Below, in pieces: positions 24,492 to 33,239 of a DNA stretch of 64,000 bases. The DNA is from Chaenocephalus aceratus. Its lineage: Eukaryota > Chordata > Actinopteri > Perciformes > Channichthyidae. Made by a program: the position numbers and the translations under genes. How positions within the stretch are numbered: position 1 is the first letter of the stretch; the number at the start of each line of letters is the position of its first letter. A model generated the notes under the pieces. It was not told where the DNA came from and did no database searches. It was given only the letters and a program-made list of their open reading frames with translations. The stretch covers positions 42,874,832 through 42,938,831 of the forward strand of contig CM043789.1 in NCBI GenBank assembly GCA_023974075.1, given 5' to 3'.

Positions 24492-25085
24492 GGCTGATTA
24501 GATTCAGCCCCTAGTTTTGCTGATATAGGCTTAGTTTGTCGGGGGACATCTTACTTCTTCCTTCTCTCTGTCTATACTTGTGTACACTCATGTTCCGATT
24601 AACCCAGCTTCCCCAAATGTCTTTCTTTTTGGTGTCTATATACGCTGGGATCCGGAGTCATGGATGATCCTGCGGTCCTGTGTCCTGGATCGCGAGCGCT
24701 GGATCTTGAGTCGTGGCTGTGGTCCTGGATGGATATCCTCGTGGATTCATCTTCCTATTATACACACATGCATTCCCAAACATCTGGACTACCTATGTTG
24801 CAAATGTATTATCTTTTCAATTTACACACGGCATCTATTGCACGTCTGTCCGTCCTGGGAGAGGGATCCCTCCTCTGTTGCTCTCCCTGAGGTTTCTCCC
24901 ATTTTTCCCTTTAAACTGGGTTTTCTTTGGAAGTTTTTCCTTGTACGATGTGAGGGTCTAAGGACAGAGGGTGTCGTATTGTCATACTGATATTCTGTAC
25001 ACACTGTGAAGACCACTGAGACAAATGTAACATTTGTGATATTGGGCTATATAAATAAACATTGATTGATTGATTGATTGATTGA
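24492..25085 (+). other. L2-type LINE 3' UTR
   Basis: Contains CTGTCCGTCCTGGGAGAGGG, AAACTGGGTTTTCTTTGG, one 15-bp GTCTAAGGACAGAGG unit (24957-24971), AATAAA and the (ATTG)n tail. This UTR is repeated at 40196-40745 and in reverse at 33240-33545, which fixes its limits. Several overlapping frames here (for example 24580-24990) are not genes. Confidence 0.85.
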
Positions 25086-25243
25086 GATTACATCACGGTT
25101 GCCAGGGGTACGAAGACAACTCCAGGAGGACAAAAATATAATGCAACACTTTTGTTTTTGCTCCCATTTTTCAAGAGATGAACTCAAAGATCTAAAACAT
25201 TTTCTATGTACACAAAATAACCATAATTAGGGGTAGGCTTAGT

Positions 25244-25357
25244 GTTAGGGTAATGTTGTAAATCGAGTGGCCTGTGTTCGTCGTCCATTACATACGCCTG
25301 CCCATACCATAACCCCACCACCACCATGGGCCACTCGATTCACAACATTACCCTAAC
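25244..25357. repeat. 29-bp near-perfect inverted duplication
   Basis: Arms 25244-25272 and 25329-25357 pair at 28 of 29 positions (GTTAGGGTAATGTTG with a one-base difference, then AATCGAGTGGCC) around a 56-bp loop. Each arm joins a telomere-like GTTAGGG end to a piece of Tc1 transposase gene. The result is a potential cruciform or hairpin. Confidence 0.88.
25272..25349 (-). pseudogene. Tc1-like transposase fragment
   Basis: On the minus strand 26 codons read NVVNRVAHGGGGVMVWAG and then VCNGRRTQ. The G-G-G-G-V-M-V-W-A-G block is a hallmark of Tc1-family DDE transposases, lying between the second and third catalytic acidic residues, which are themselves absent here. A normal Tc1 transposase is about 340 residues, so this is a scrap. 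It matches the long Tc1-like terminal repeats around it. Confidence 0.78.
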
Positions 25358-25924
25358 CCTAACCCTACCCTACCTGTAACCCTAACCCTACCCTACCCCT
25401 ACCCCTACCCTAACCCTAACCCTACCCTAACCATACCCCTAACCCTAACCCTACCCCTACCCCTAACCCTAAACCCTACCCCTACCCCTAACTCTAACCC
25501 TAACCATACCCCTAACCATACCCCTAACCCTAACCCTACCCCTAACCCTAACCCTAACCCTACCCCTACCCCTAACTCTAACCCTAACCATACCCTAACC
25601 CTACCCCTACCCCTAACCCTAACCCTACCCCTACCCCTAACTCTAACCCTAACCATACCCCTAACCCTAACCCTAACCCTACCCCTACCCCTAACTCGAA
25701 CCCTAACCATACCCCTAACCCTAACCCTACCCTACCTAACCCTACCCCTACCCCTAACCCTAACCCTAACCCTACCCCTACCCCTAACTCTAACCCTAAC
25801 CCTACCCCTACCCCTAACCCTACCCCTAACCCTAACCCTACCCCCTACCCCTAACTCTAACCCTAACCCTACCCCTAACCCTAACCCTAACCCTAACCCT
25901 ACCCCTAACCCTAACCCTAACCCT
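25343..25924. repeat. Degenerate telomere-like array (CCCTAA/CCCTAC-type)
   Basis: About 580 bp built from CCCTAA mixed with CCCCTA, CCATAC and CTCTAACC variants, i.e. TTAGGG-like on the minus strand. A loose longer pattern (CCCTACCCCTAACTCTAACC) recurs. It sits inside the Tc1-like element and a short block of the same kind reappears at 26385-26405. The arginine/valine/glycine frames on the minus strand are artefacts. Confidence 0.9.
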
Positions 25925-26094
25925 GCTTTAACTGCACTTACACTACTATGCACGGCTTTTACTAATAGAACTGGAATCACTTTTAAATTGGCCATTTTAG
26001 ATCCCCCTATCATTTAGGGTGTTTTATGGATTCCATTGGGACAAGCTCCACACAACGCACACACACGTAGATACATCGATACACACACGCACGC

Positions 26095-26132
<38 letters not shown>

Positions 26133-26384
26133 CATACTCCAGATCCTGGGACGGGGAGATCTGTTTTTTGGGCATACTCTGCCGCCGTTCCGTGGCCCGG
26201 CTCCACTCTGCACTTTTTAACCATTCATCTGAAACGGTCTTGTCCTCATGGAGCTTTTATGATGCTTTTAAAAGGGTTTTTATAAGGTTTATGTTTACGG
26301 AGGTTTTTAATGTTTTTTAAACACCTATCTACCGAGAGCCAGTGCACCACGCAGGGCTCCTCCGGAGCCCTGCGCTCTTCCCCA
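25925..26384. other. Unassigned insert between telomere-like blocks, with CA repeat and hairpin
   Basis: About 460 bp unlike its surroundings, containing a (CA)n run at 26080-26130 and a perfect 11-bp stem CGCAGGGCTCC/GGAGCCCTGCG at 26350-26374 with a 3-base loop. No coding domain was recognised. It could be a separate insertion or the original interior of the rearranged element. Confidence 0.5.
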
Positions 26385-26978
26385 ACCTAACCCTACCCCT
26401 ACCCCTCACACCAGACACTGTGGTGGGATGGCAAAGGAGAAGTGCTCACTATCACAAATTTGTTCAGATTTGTGAACAATATTTGAGAGAAATGGTTATT
26501 TTGTGTACATAAAAAATGGTTTAGATCTTTGAGTTTATCTCATGAAATATGGGAGCAAAAACAAAAGTGCTGCGTTTATATTTTTGTTCAGTGTATGTTA
26601 TCTGTTTTATTGTGCTGCACTGTCGGAGGAGGAGCCTGTGACCTCAGATGTTCATTGATATATATACACTGTAGCTGGATAGATAGATCGTACAGGGGAC
26701 AATAACAGCCTTGAATCTTGAGTCCTTGAGGAGATGTTCAGTTCACGGGAGACACGCGTCACACACAGCTATCCTACTGTCTACATCAGGGGTGTCAAAC
26801 TCAATTTCAACTCGGGCATTAGCATCATGGTTGCACTCAAAGGGTGTTATATATAAGACTATATAAGAATAAATATATAAATATTTGATATATATATATA
26901 TATATATATATAAAATAATGTATTATATAACATTATTGCTTCTGCATTGGATTATTATTGGATAGGGTAATAACTTCA

Positions 26979-27044
26979 ATGGAGGCTGTATAAATAGCCT
27001 CACAGTGGCTCAGAGGCAACACCCGGAGCCACCCAATACAAAGA

Positions 27045-27087
<43 letters not shown>

Positions 27088-27095
27088 GAGTCCGA
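26979..27095 (+). mobile_element. Short two-hairpin element with CA repeat (copy 1)
   Basis: A 117-bp insertion beginning ATGGAGGCTGTATAAATAGC and ending CGAGTCCGA, flanked by a perfect 20-bp duplication (26959-26978 and from 27096, the latter later split by the hAT at 27112). Hairpin 1 pairs GAGGCT (26982-26987) with AGCCTC (26996-27001); hairpin 2 pairs GTGGCTC (27005-27011) with GAGCCAC (27026-27032). A (CA)n run occupies 27046-27086. The second copy is at 31156-31258. A 20-bp duplication suggests LINE-type target-primed insertion, so a very small SINE-like element is possible. No family is recognised. Confidence 0.72.
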
Positions 27096-27111
27096 TGGAT
27101 AGGGTAATAAC

Positions 27112-27821
27112 TAGAGCCGGGACTCGATTAAAAAAATGTATCTAATTAATTAAAGGCTTTGTAATTAATTCATCGAAATTAATTGCATTTTTAATCAAAT
27201 ATACATATTTGACCTGAGAACAGTGAAAAGCAGTTTTCACATGGATGTTACTCCAAGTGGTCGACAGTCGAGTGCAGTCCAGTGAGCCAGGGAGCTGGTT
27301 ATCCTCTCAGACGTGGACTTACTTATCCTGGCCCTGAAACCAGTCATCCGGTTGAGTGTGGGTTGGGTCAGGGTGTGGTTCCTTGCACTCGGAGTCGGGC
27401 TAACGTCCACGCTAGCTGCTACATGCTTTGCATTTAGGTGATACTTTAGGCTTGATGTGCTGCGGTGATATGCAAATTCTTTTTTGCATAATTTGCACAC
27501 AACCGTGCTCTTGTCGACGCTTCCATCCGTCCGTTTTTTAAAACAAAATGTCCCATTCACGGGGCCGACCAAAGCGGTCTCATCAGCTTGTTCGTTCATG
27601 TTTGACTATTGTTCACCGTGGTTTGTTGTTGTTTGAAGTCCCATGCTGAAGTCATGAACGTTAGTTGGTGCTCCAGTATAATCGGTACGCCTGAAACTCA
27701 TCCAGTGAGAAACGTTCCGCTGTGCAAAAATAAGTGCGATTAAAGTGCGTTAATTTTTTGAACGCGTTAATTTTTGTGTAGTTAATTAATCTTAATTAAC
27801 GCGGTTAAAGTCCCGGCCCTA
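27112..27821 (-). mobile_element. hAT element with BED-finger remnant (nested)
   Basis: Inverted ends TAGAGCCGGGACT and AGTCCCGGCCCTA with a perfect 8-bp duplication GTAATAAC (27104-27111 and 27822-27829). The ends are rich in TTAATTAA. It retains one transposase-like exon on the minus strand (27237-27599) but lacks the RNase-H-like catalytic core and dimerisation domain, so it is an internally deleted hAT. Confidence 0.9.
27237..27599 (-). CDS. BED-type zinc-finger N-terminus of a hAT transposase
   Basis: A 120-codon open frame with ATG at 27599-27597. VVCKLCKKEFAYH and SLKYHLNAKH give the BED finger C35-x2-C38 ... H54-x4-H59, used by hAT transposases (and domesticated ZBED proteins) for DNA binding. 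Residues 94-114 (KSTSERITSSLAHWTALDCR) resemble the segment that follows the finger in hAT proteins. The rest of the protein (usually 500-700 residues) is deleted. Product unlikely to transpose; if expressed it could bind element ends (inference). Confidence 0.75.
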   Translation of the reverse strand: MNEQADETALVGPVNGTFCFKKRTDGSVDKSTVVCKLCKKEFAYHRSTSSLKYHLNAKHVAASVDVSPTPSARNHTLTQPTLNRMTGFRARISKSTSERITSSLAHWTALDCRPLGVTSM

Positions 27822-28141
27822 GTAATAACTTCATAATTAACTAGGTCTGAAAGCAGAAACCTAGGGCAAATCATTACAAGTCTCTTTCGTGTGCATGTCA
27901 CAAAATGATTTAAAAAGAAAAGCCAAATTCTGGAAAAACTAAAAAAAATAAGTGACATTTTGAAAAAAAAGTCTAATTTGAGATGCATTGTGGGACATGT
28001 AGTTTATGGGCAATGTGCTTCTGTAAAGCGGCATGTAACCATATAATAACCATATTATATTCTTTGCACGCTGTTGCGGGGCCACATGAAATGAAGTCGC
28101 GTGCCGGATTTGGCCCCCGGGCCTTGAGTTTGACACCCCTG

Positions 28142-28554
28142 TTCTCCATCCTATGGATAACATAGAAATATGAACTCAATGAGTTCGGACTGTAACATCA
28201 GGACCAACTATTGGCAAATTCATTAGTGGCTTTGATTGAAAAGTAGCTCAATGCTTGAACCTCCCATGCAACGAATTGTCAATTACAATACGAGCAAAAT
28301 GTATTTTGTCCTGAATTACTTTTGGGTTTGATGCATCGCTAATACACGATAACCAAAATCCACCGAACTTCAAGTTGGTAGGAGGTTGGGACTCTGGAAC
28401 ATGGCGGATGAGTTGGCTATTTGTGTCCTGTGTTAAACCAACATTTGTAAACCCAGAAAAGTACCTATTTTGGATTAAACAATAGATTCACCTTTTTCTG
28501 ATTCAGCAGTTTGATTCGTGGGCACGGCACTATACAACTCCACGTTTTAAGATA
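28142..28554. other. Unassigned stretch, no gene recognised
   Basis: Nothing identified. Confidence 0.5.
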
Positions 28555-28770
28555 AGGTAAAGATGAGATAAGATGTACTTTATTGATCCCAATTTGGAAA
28601 ATGTTTGAGATGCAGCAGCATAAAAGACAAGGCATTGCACGAATAAACAATTCTAAAATGTCAACATCTCAAAATAGAAATACAACTGAATTAAAAAAGT
28701 CGAAAATATACATGTAGAAATACCAATTTACAGTCAATTAAATTAAAAGCAGGATATGATATACATAACT
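28555..28770 (-). mobile_element. LINE 3' UTR fragment, minus strand (same family as 29770-30640)
   Basis: The minus strand reads ATTGGGATCAATAAAGTACA then TCTTATCTCATC, a LINE end, preceded by a UTR with GTGCAATGCCTTGTC that aligns with 29881-29903. The family is also present as a scrap at 38535-38600. Confidence 0.6.
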
Positions 28771-29399
28771 GCTATTTCAAAAGCATAATGCAACACAAAG
28801 TTGAAAAGAAGCTTATAGGTCTATTGGAATAATTAGGCCGTCTGTAATGATTTGTTACTGCAATAGATATTGTCGCTGTTAGCTATATAATTCCTCATCA
28901 CAGCAGCCATGTTGGATTTGAGACGACACTTCTTGGTCAAAATTCATACACTGCGCATGCCTTCACAGGGAAGTGTTCGAATGGAGACACAGGATTACTT
29001 ATGTCTGTGACCTTTTCCTAGGTGAGGACACTGCTATTAAAAACCCTTTTTCTCAGGGTGGTTCTGAGCAAAGACGGTTGTTGCGTGTCATTAATGTGAT
29101 CACTGCTAGTACGACCCCACGACAGATATATCGACCGTTATTTCATCCTGCTTCCTCTTCTTTATCACCACTGTTGTTGACCCTGAGTTGCCATGGACAC
29201 CCTGGCATGGTGTTCGTATCTTGACATCACCAAGGTCTTTGGTAAAATACTTTCCTTCAACTTTCCCATGAGCAGACTTCACCTCTCTGCCAGATTTCTA
29301 CTGTCTTCACACACGGTATACAATAATTACACATGTTTACGCAAATATCTTACACTCAATATATATGTAAGAATGTTTTTCTTATTACATTCATCATAC
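28771..29399. other. Unassigned stretch, no gene recognised
   Basis: An 83-codon frame at 28973-29224 has no recognised domain. Confidence 0.5.
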
Positions 29400-29409
29400 A
29401 ATTTCTATA

Positions 29410-29640
29410 GAACTGTTTAAATCTCTGCTAAAAACTCACCTATTTACACTGGCTTTTAATATTAGTTGAACATGAGATTTTCACATTTCGATATGTTTTT
29501 ATTTTGTTTTTAATTATTGTTTTATTATTTTACTCCCATTGTGTTATTCTTATATTGTGTTAGTTCCCTGTACAGCACTTTGGTCAACTGAGGTTGTATT
29601 AAATGTGCTATACAAATAAATAAAGATTGACATTGAGATA
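29410..29640 (+). mobile_element. LINE 3' end with ORF2 C-terminus
   Basis: Codons 29410-29469 read ELFKSLLKTHLFTLAFNIS then stop, the conserved L2/CR1-type ORF2 end. The UTR contains TACAGCACTTTGGTCAACTG, AAATGTGCTATACAAATAAA and ends at AATAAAGATTGACATTGAG. It is 5'-truncated. Confidence 0.68.
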
Positions 29641-29912
29641 CCAACATGTAGATTTCCCTTCTTTCTAAAATCTGAATCAGCTATATTATACCTTAAAAAA
29701 TGCAAATTGATTCTCAGTTAAAAATAATGTAAGTATTTTCTTTGTGTTTCATGTCTATCCTGCTTAATTTTTTGTTTACTGTAAATCGTATATTCTCGAC
29801 TATTTTAATGCTGTTTTATTCCTATTTTGAGATGCTTAAATTCTAGTATTGTTTATTTTCTGCCCTTTAATTTCTACTTATGTGCAATGCCTTGTCTTGT
29901 ATGCTTACATGT

Positions 29913-30599
29913 TGTCACAATCTGATGAAGGACTCAAATGCAGCACTCGAGAAACCCAGGAGTATTGGTAATGTACTTTATTGGTAATAATACCAGAGCA
30001 GAGGAATACCGGCAGAACAGTATCAGCCGAATGATGTGCAGGCAAACGAACCAGAGGACAGCAGGCAGAAGGTGAGTCAGGGCCGGGCATAGGGTCAGAC
30101 AGCAGGCGAGGCGGTCAGCGTAGGTACAGGCAGGGTCAGACAGCAGGTGAGGTGGTCAGCGTAGGTACAGGCAGGGTCAGACAGCAGGCGAGGCGGTCAG
30201 CGTAGGTACAGGCAGGGTCAGACAGCAGGCGAGGCGGTCAGCGTAGGTACACGCAGGGTCAGACAGCAGGTGAGGTGGTCAGCGTAGGTACAGGCAGGGT
30301 CAGACAGCAGGTGAGGTGGTCAGCGTAGGTACAGGCAGGGTCAGACAGCAGGCGAGGCAGGATAGTCCAAGGACAGGCAGGATCAGGGAACAGGTAGGGT
30401 CGGAACCGGGTAGGCCATCTGGTAACAGACGCGTGAAAGACTAGCATGAAGGCAAAGTACGATCTGGCAACGGGTGTGTGTCTGGTGAGGGTTTAAATAC
30501 TGGCAGTGAAACTAATGGGTGCAGAAGAGAAAGAGAGTGAGCAAAAACGTAGGTGTGGTTAACAGGTGAGACAGGTGCATGATGGAGCAGACTGTGACA
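29913..30599 (-). mobile_element. LTR-like insertion (probable solo LTR) with internal VNTR
   Basis: Starts TGTCACAATCTGATGAAGG and ends GCAGACTGTGACA, with flanks CATGT (29908-29912) and CATTT (30600-30604), 4 of 5 identical. Both ends and much of the interior match the 16451-16880 insertion; the extra length is a 40-bp tandem repeat. On the minus strand there are a TATA-like GTATTTAAAC near 30490 and AATAAA near 29970, in LTR order. No coding sequence. Confidence 0.72.
30106..30355. repeat. 40-bp tandem repeat inside the LTR-like element
   Basis: About six copies of a 40-bp unit containing GCGAGGCGGTCAGCGTAGGT and ACAGGCAGGGTCAGACAGCA, alternating with a GTGAGGTGGTC variant. The related insertion at 16451-16880 has a single unit, so the array expanded in this copy. 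Confidence 0.93.
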
Positions 30600-30640
30600 C
30601 ATTTCCCAAATTGGAATCAATAAAGTGCATCTTATCTTAA

Positions 30641-31149
30641 CAATGCAAGGAGGATCAGATGTAGAGAAATTAGAAGACTGTCTTCCATTATATAACTCTC
30701 TACAGCAGAGCAGCAGCTTCAGTGGATGTTAAAGTCACTATCTTTAAGTATGTCATTGCCTAATCTTCTTTATTACATTACTTGGGATTAAGATGATTAT
30801 TTTATCCCAAAAAAAAACGCTTAGATATTCTTGAATACCATAAACATGGCAATGGGAGCGGGGTTAGATGTGTAAGTTGCCCAAGACACTTTGACTTCTG
30901 ACCTGGGGATCAAACCACTGACCCTCTAATTGGTAGACACCTATTTCAGTCGAAGCCACCCTTGTTTCCATTGGAATCAACACCAACAGCCAAGCATACT
31001 TTTTATTTTGCAATATATCAAGATTTTGCAAATGTTCTATGTTTCCCCTAAGGTTTCTTTTCATGCCCAACTTGAAAACAGGGCGATTGAATCAAATCCA
31101 TCAACACACGAGTTCACAACAATCCAACAACGGCACCGTGCTCAAAGCC
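30641..31149. other. Unassigned stretch, no gene recognised
   Basis: No domain or repeat boundary was recognised. The long plus frame starting at 30930 (244 codons) runs through two CA arrays and has no domain. Confidence 0.5.
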
Positions 31150-31155
31150 TGGGAA

Positions 31156-31258
31156 ATGGAGGCTGTATAAATAGCCTCACAGTGGCTCAGAGGCAACACC
31201 CGGAGCCACCCAACACAAAGATAACACACACACACACACACACACACAACGAGTCCGA
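31156..31258 (+). mobile_element. Short two-hairpin element with CA repeat (copy 2)
   Basis: Same order as 26979-27095: ATGGAGGCTGTATAAATAGC, hairpin 1 (31159-31164 with 31173-31178), hairpin 2 (31182-31188 with 31203-31209), (CA)n at 31226-31249 and the end CGAGTCCGA. Flanked by TGGGAAA at 31150-31156 and 31259-31265 (one base of the left copy may belong to the element). Identity to the first copy is very high outside the CA run. Confidence 0.72.
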
Positions 31259-31397
31259 TGGGAAACTATCACAGTTTAGTGCGTTCTGTAAAACCTTCAA
31301 CACTATCAGTCTGCATCTGTCCACGTTTTTTGGGAAAGTGTGTTTATCAGTATGTGTGAGAATGTTCTTAAGCAATGCATACAGTGAGATCCTGCAG

Positions 31398-31435
<38 letters not shown>

Positions 31436-31969
31436 TGTTATCTCTGCTGTGAGGGAGTACCCCGTTAGAGTTCTGCCTGGTCGTTTCCGTGTGGTCGCCC
31501 CGGATATGAATCACTTCATCACAGACAGATGTGTGTTTTATGGTGGAGTACCTGCTGGAGTCCTTCCCTGGAAGGAAGTGACGTGTAAGGCGGAAAGTGT
31601 GTCACCTCAGAGGGATTTCCATGTGACTTTGAGTGCACTTTGTTTTCTTCAGATACTGAGTTAGCTACCAAACCTCCGTTATCTGTGAATCACACTAAAA
31701 GTGACCCGACTGAAAATACATTCACACCCACAACAAGGGAGTTTTTGACACGCTCAAAGAAACAGAAGTTCTACCTACTAATCCGGGTTTTATCCAAATC
31801 AACTGTGTACTTGGAAGCATTGCACTTTTAGCTTACGATGAACTAACGGCCAAAAAACACATCCATTACGAGAAACGTGCTGCCACTTCAGAAACGATGC
31901 AAATAAAAAAAACACAAATGGATCAAAACCCGTGAAAATGAAGAAACATCTTAACCAAGTTACAATACA
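31259..31969. other. Unassigned stretch with (CA)n at 31400-31432
   Basis: Apart from the CA microsatellite nothing was recognised. Confidence 0.5.
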
Positions 31970-32050
31970 ACTTTATTTAAACCTCCGGACCAAAGTGCTG
32001 TACAGGCAAATAGATAAAACACAGCTCAGCTCACACACCATAAAACAAGT
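31970..32050 (-). mobile_element. LINE 3' tail, minus strand
   Basis: AACTTTATTTAAACCTCCGG then ACCAAAGTGCTGTACAGGC is the reverse complement of the LINE end pattern TACAGCACTTTGG ... AAATAAAGTT. Only the tail is visible. Confidence 0.5.
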
Positions 32051-32854
32051 ACAAGTAAAAACAAAAAACAATTTAAATGCAAAAAAAGCAACACTCTGAA
32101 AGATGTTGAAACGCCAAATGTTAAAAACATGACAAAGTTGACAAAGCATGTGCAACGTTTACTTAAAGCTCTGCAATGCAGCGCTTTAAGTAAACATGTT
32201 TCGTAAAATGTTTGTGAATGTTTTCTAAATGCAGTTCCTTCGTTTGCATTTGTGTTTTTATGTTTGCATCGTTTCTCCTAATGAAAATGTTTTGGTCCAT
32301 TTTAGCGCATTTGCACCTGTCGGTAACCGTAGGAAACCGTTGTAAATGATGGACAAAGAAGCAACAATTCAGATGGAAAATGAAAATGCCATTCCAATTC
32401 ATCATAAAACGGATGGAGGGTAAGAGTTAAAGCAGAACGAAAACACGCAGGTCGAAGACACTCAGTCCAAAATTCCTTAAATGCTGTCGATAGTTTGGAG
32501 CATGTAGAAACTGGAAGAGTGAAGCAAGACTTCGTACCGTCACAGTTTATAATAGTTATAGAGACAGAAGCTTTAACAGAGGCACATCAACTTGACTGAG
32601 TCAGACAGGATTTATCACTGACACATTGATGCTTGTTCTCAGTCATGGGAAGGTAAACTGCAGAATTGTGTGTAACACACACACACACACACACACACAG
32701 TCAGAATTCCATCACCAAGAATAACCACGCTGTCAGGCAAAGGCATTTTGTGCTATCATACATGTATAACTCATGAGACTTGTTTTTGTGCAAACAAGTA
32801 GATCGTGACCTTTGTGACAACCGGACAAACAACTGTAAGGATGCCATGGTTTAT
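32051..32854. other. Unassigned stretch with (CA)n at 32678-32699
   Basis: Nothing else identified. Confidence 0.5.
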
Positions 32855-32944
<90 letters not shown>

Positions 32945-32949
32945 TGTGC

Positions 32950-33022
<73 letters not shown>
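32855..33022. repeat. Long interrupted (GT)n microsatellite
   Basis: About 168 bp of GT with TATG and GCGTGCG interruptions near 32938-32953. It forms the left border of the GT-flanked repeat that follows. Confidence 0.97.
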
Positions 33023-33110
33023 GCCTAGCATTACTATACTTGTGGGGACCTACATCTGTTTACAAAGTCACGTGTGGGGACTCGCCTCCCTTATGGGGAC
33101 AACATGGAGG

Positions 33111-33200
33111 TCAAATCAAATCAAATCAAGTTGTATTTATATAGCACATTTATAAACGATGTTTGGTGGAGCCAAAGTGCTGTACATAAAATAAAAATAG
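33111..33200 (-). mobile_element. LINE 3' tail with (ATTTG)n, minus strand
   Basis: CAAATCAAATCAAATCAAGT then TGTATTTATATAGCACATTT and CCAAAGTGCTGTACAT; reverse complement is a LINE end with TACAGCACTTTGG, a TATATAAATAC box and a GATTTGATTTG tail. Confidence 0.55.
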
Positions 33201-33239
33201 CCTACAGTAGAGACTTTACAGCAAATACGACAGCACACA

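Larger units (their letters stand above)
21780..25085 (+). mobile_element. L2-type LINE (5'-truncated, with 3' UTR and TTGA tail)
   Basis: The most complete autonomous-type element in the window. It carries part of the apurinic endonuclease, the complete reverse transcriptase and the C-terminal region of ORF2, about 590 bp of 3' UTR and a 3' end GGCTATATAAATAAACATTG followed by about five (ATTG) units at 25060-25085. The 5' boundary is uncertain (between about 21780 and 21890); ORF1 and the endonuclease N-terminus are missing. 3' UTR copies of the same family are at 33240-33545 (minus) and 40196-40745 (plus). Confidence 0.88.
25130..26587 (-). mobile_element. Tc1-like element with telomere-like interior
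   Basis: Long inverted terminal repeats: 25130-25223 (ACAAAAATATAATGCAACAC, TTTTGTTTTTGCTCCCAT, CAAAGATCTAAAACATTTTC) and 26492-26587 (reverse complement, about 85 percent alike by eye). The block at 26427-26491 with GGCAAAGGAGAAGTGCTCAC is also typical of this Tc1-like family. The transposase gene is reduced to 26 codons. The remaining interior is a telomere-like array plus about 460 bp of unrelated sequence. The outermost terminal bases and TA target are decayed on the left. Confidence 0.75.
26787..28141 (+). mobile_element. Non-autonomous hAT, family CAGGGGTGTCAAACTC (copy 2, host of nested insertions)
   Basis: Termini CAGGGGTGTCAAACTCAA and GAGTTTGACACCCCTG with flanks GTCTACAT and TTCTCCAT (6 of 8 match). 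Its own sequence aligns to copy 1 but is interrupted by two later insertions (26979-27095 and 27112-27821). It includes an AT dinucleotide run at 26888-26912. Confidence 0.85.
29770..30640 (+). mobile_element. LINE 3' UTR fragment, plus strand, split by an LTR-like insertion
   Basis: 29770-29912 and 30600-30640 together align with the reverse complement of 28555-28770 (shared TTTTGAGATG, GTGCAATGCCTTGTCTT, CCCAAATTGG, ATCAATAAAG). The 687-bp insertion at 29913-30599 separates the two halves. Non-coding. Confidence 0.65.

Noticed and set aside
24580..24990. 136-codon frame downstream of the LINE ORF
   Set aside because: It lies in the L2-type 3' UTR, which is also present without coding context at 40196-40745 and 33240-33545.
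25343..25924. True chromosome end
   Set aside because: The array is degenerate, enclosed in a transposon and followed by 38 kb of ordinary sequence, so it is interstitial.
25405..26013. Arginine/valine/glycine-rich minus-strand frames
   Set aside because: Translations of the telomere-like array.
30930..31664. 244-codon plus-strand frame
   Set aside because: It reads through the two-hairpin element and two CA arrays and has no domain; the length depends on repeat translation.
32771..33155. Histidine/threonine- and cysteine/valine-rich frames over GT arrays, as also at 4478, 6440, 12786, 13038, 33429, 33565 and 35838
   Set aside because: Dinucleotide repeats translate openly in both directions and do not indicate genes.
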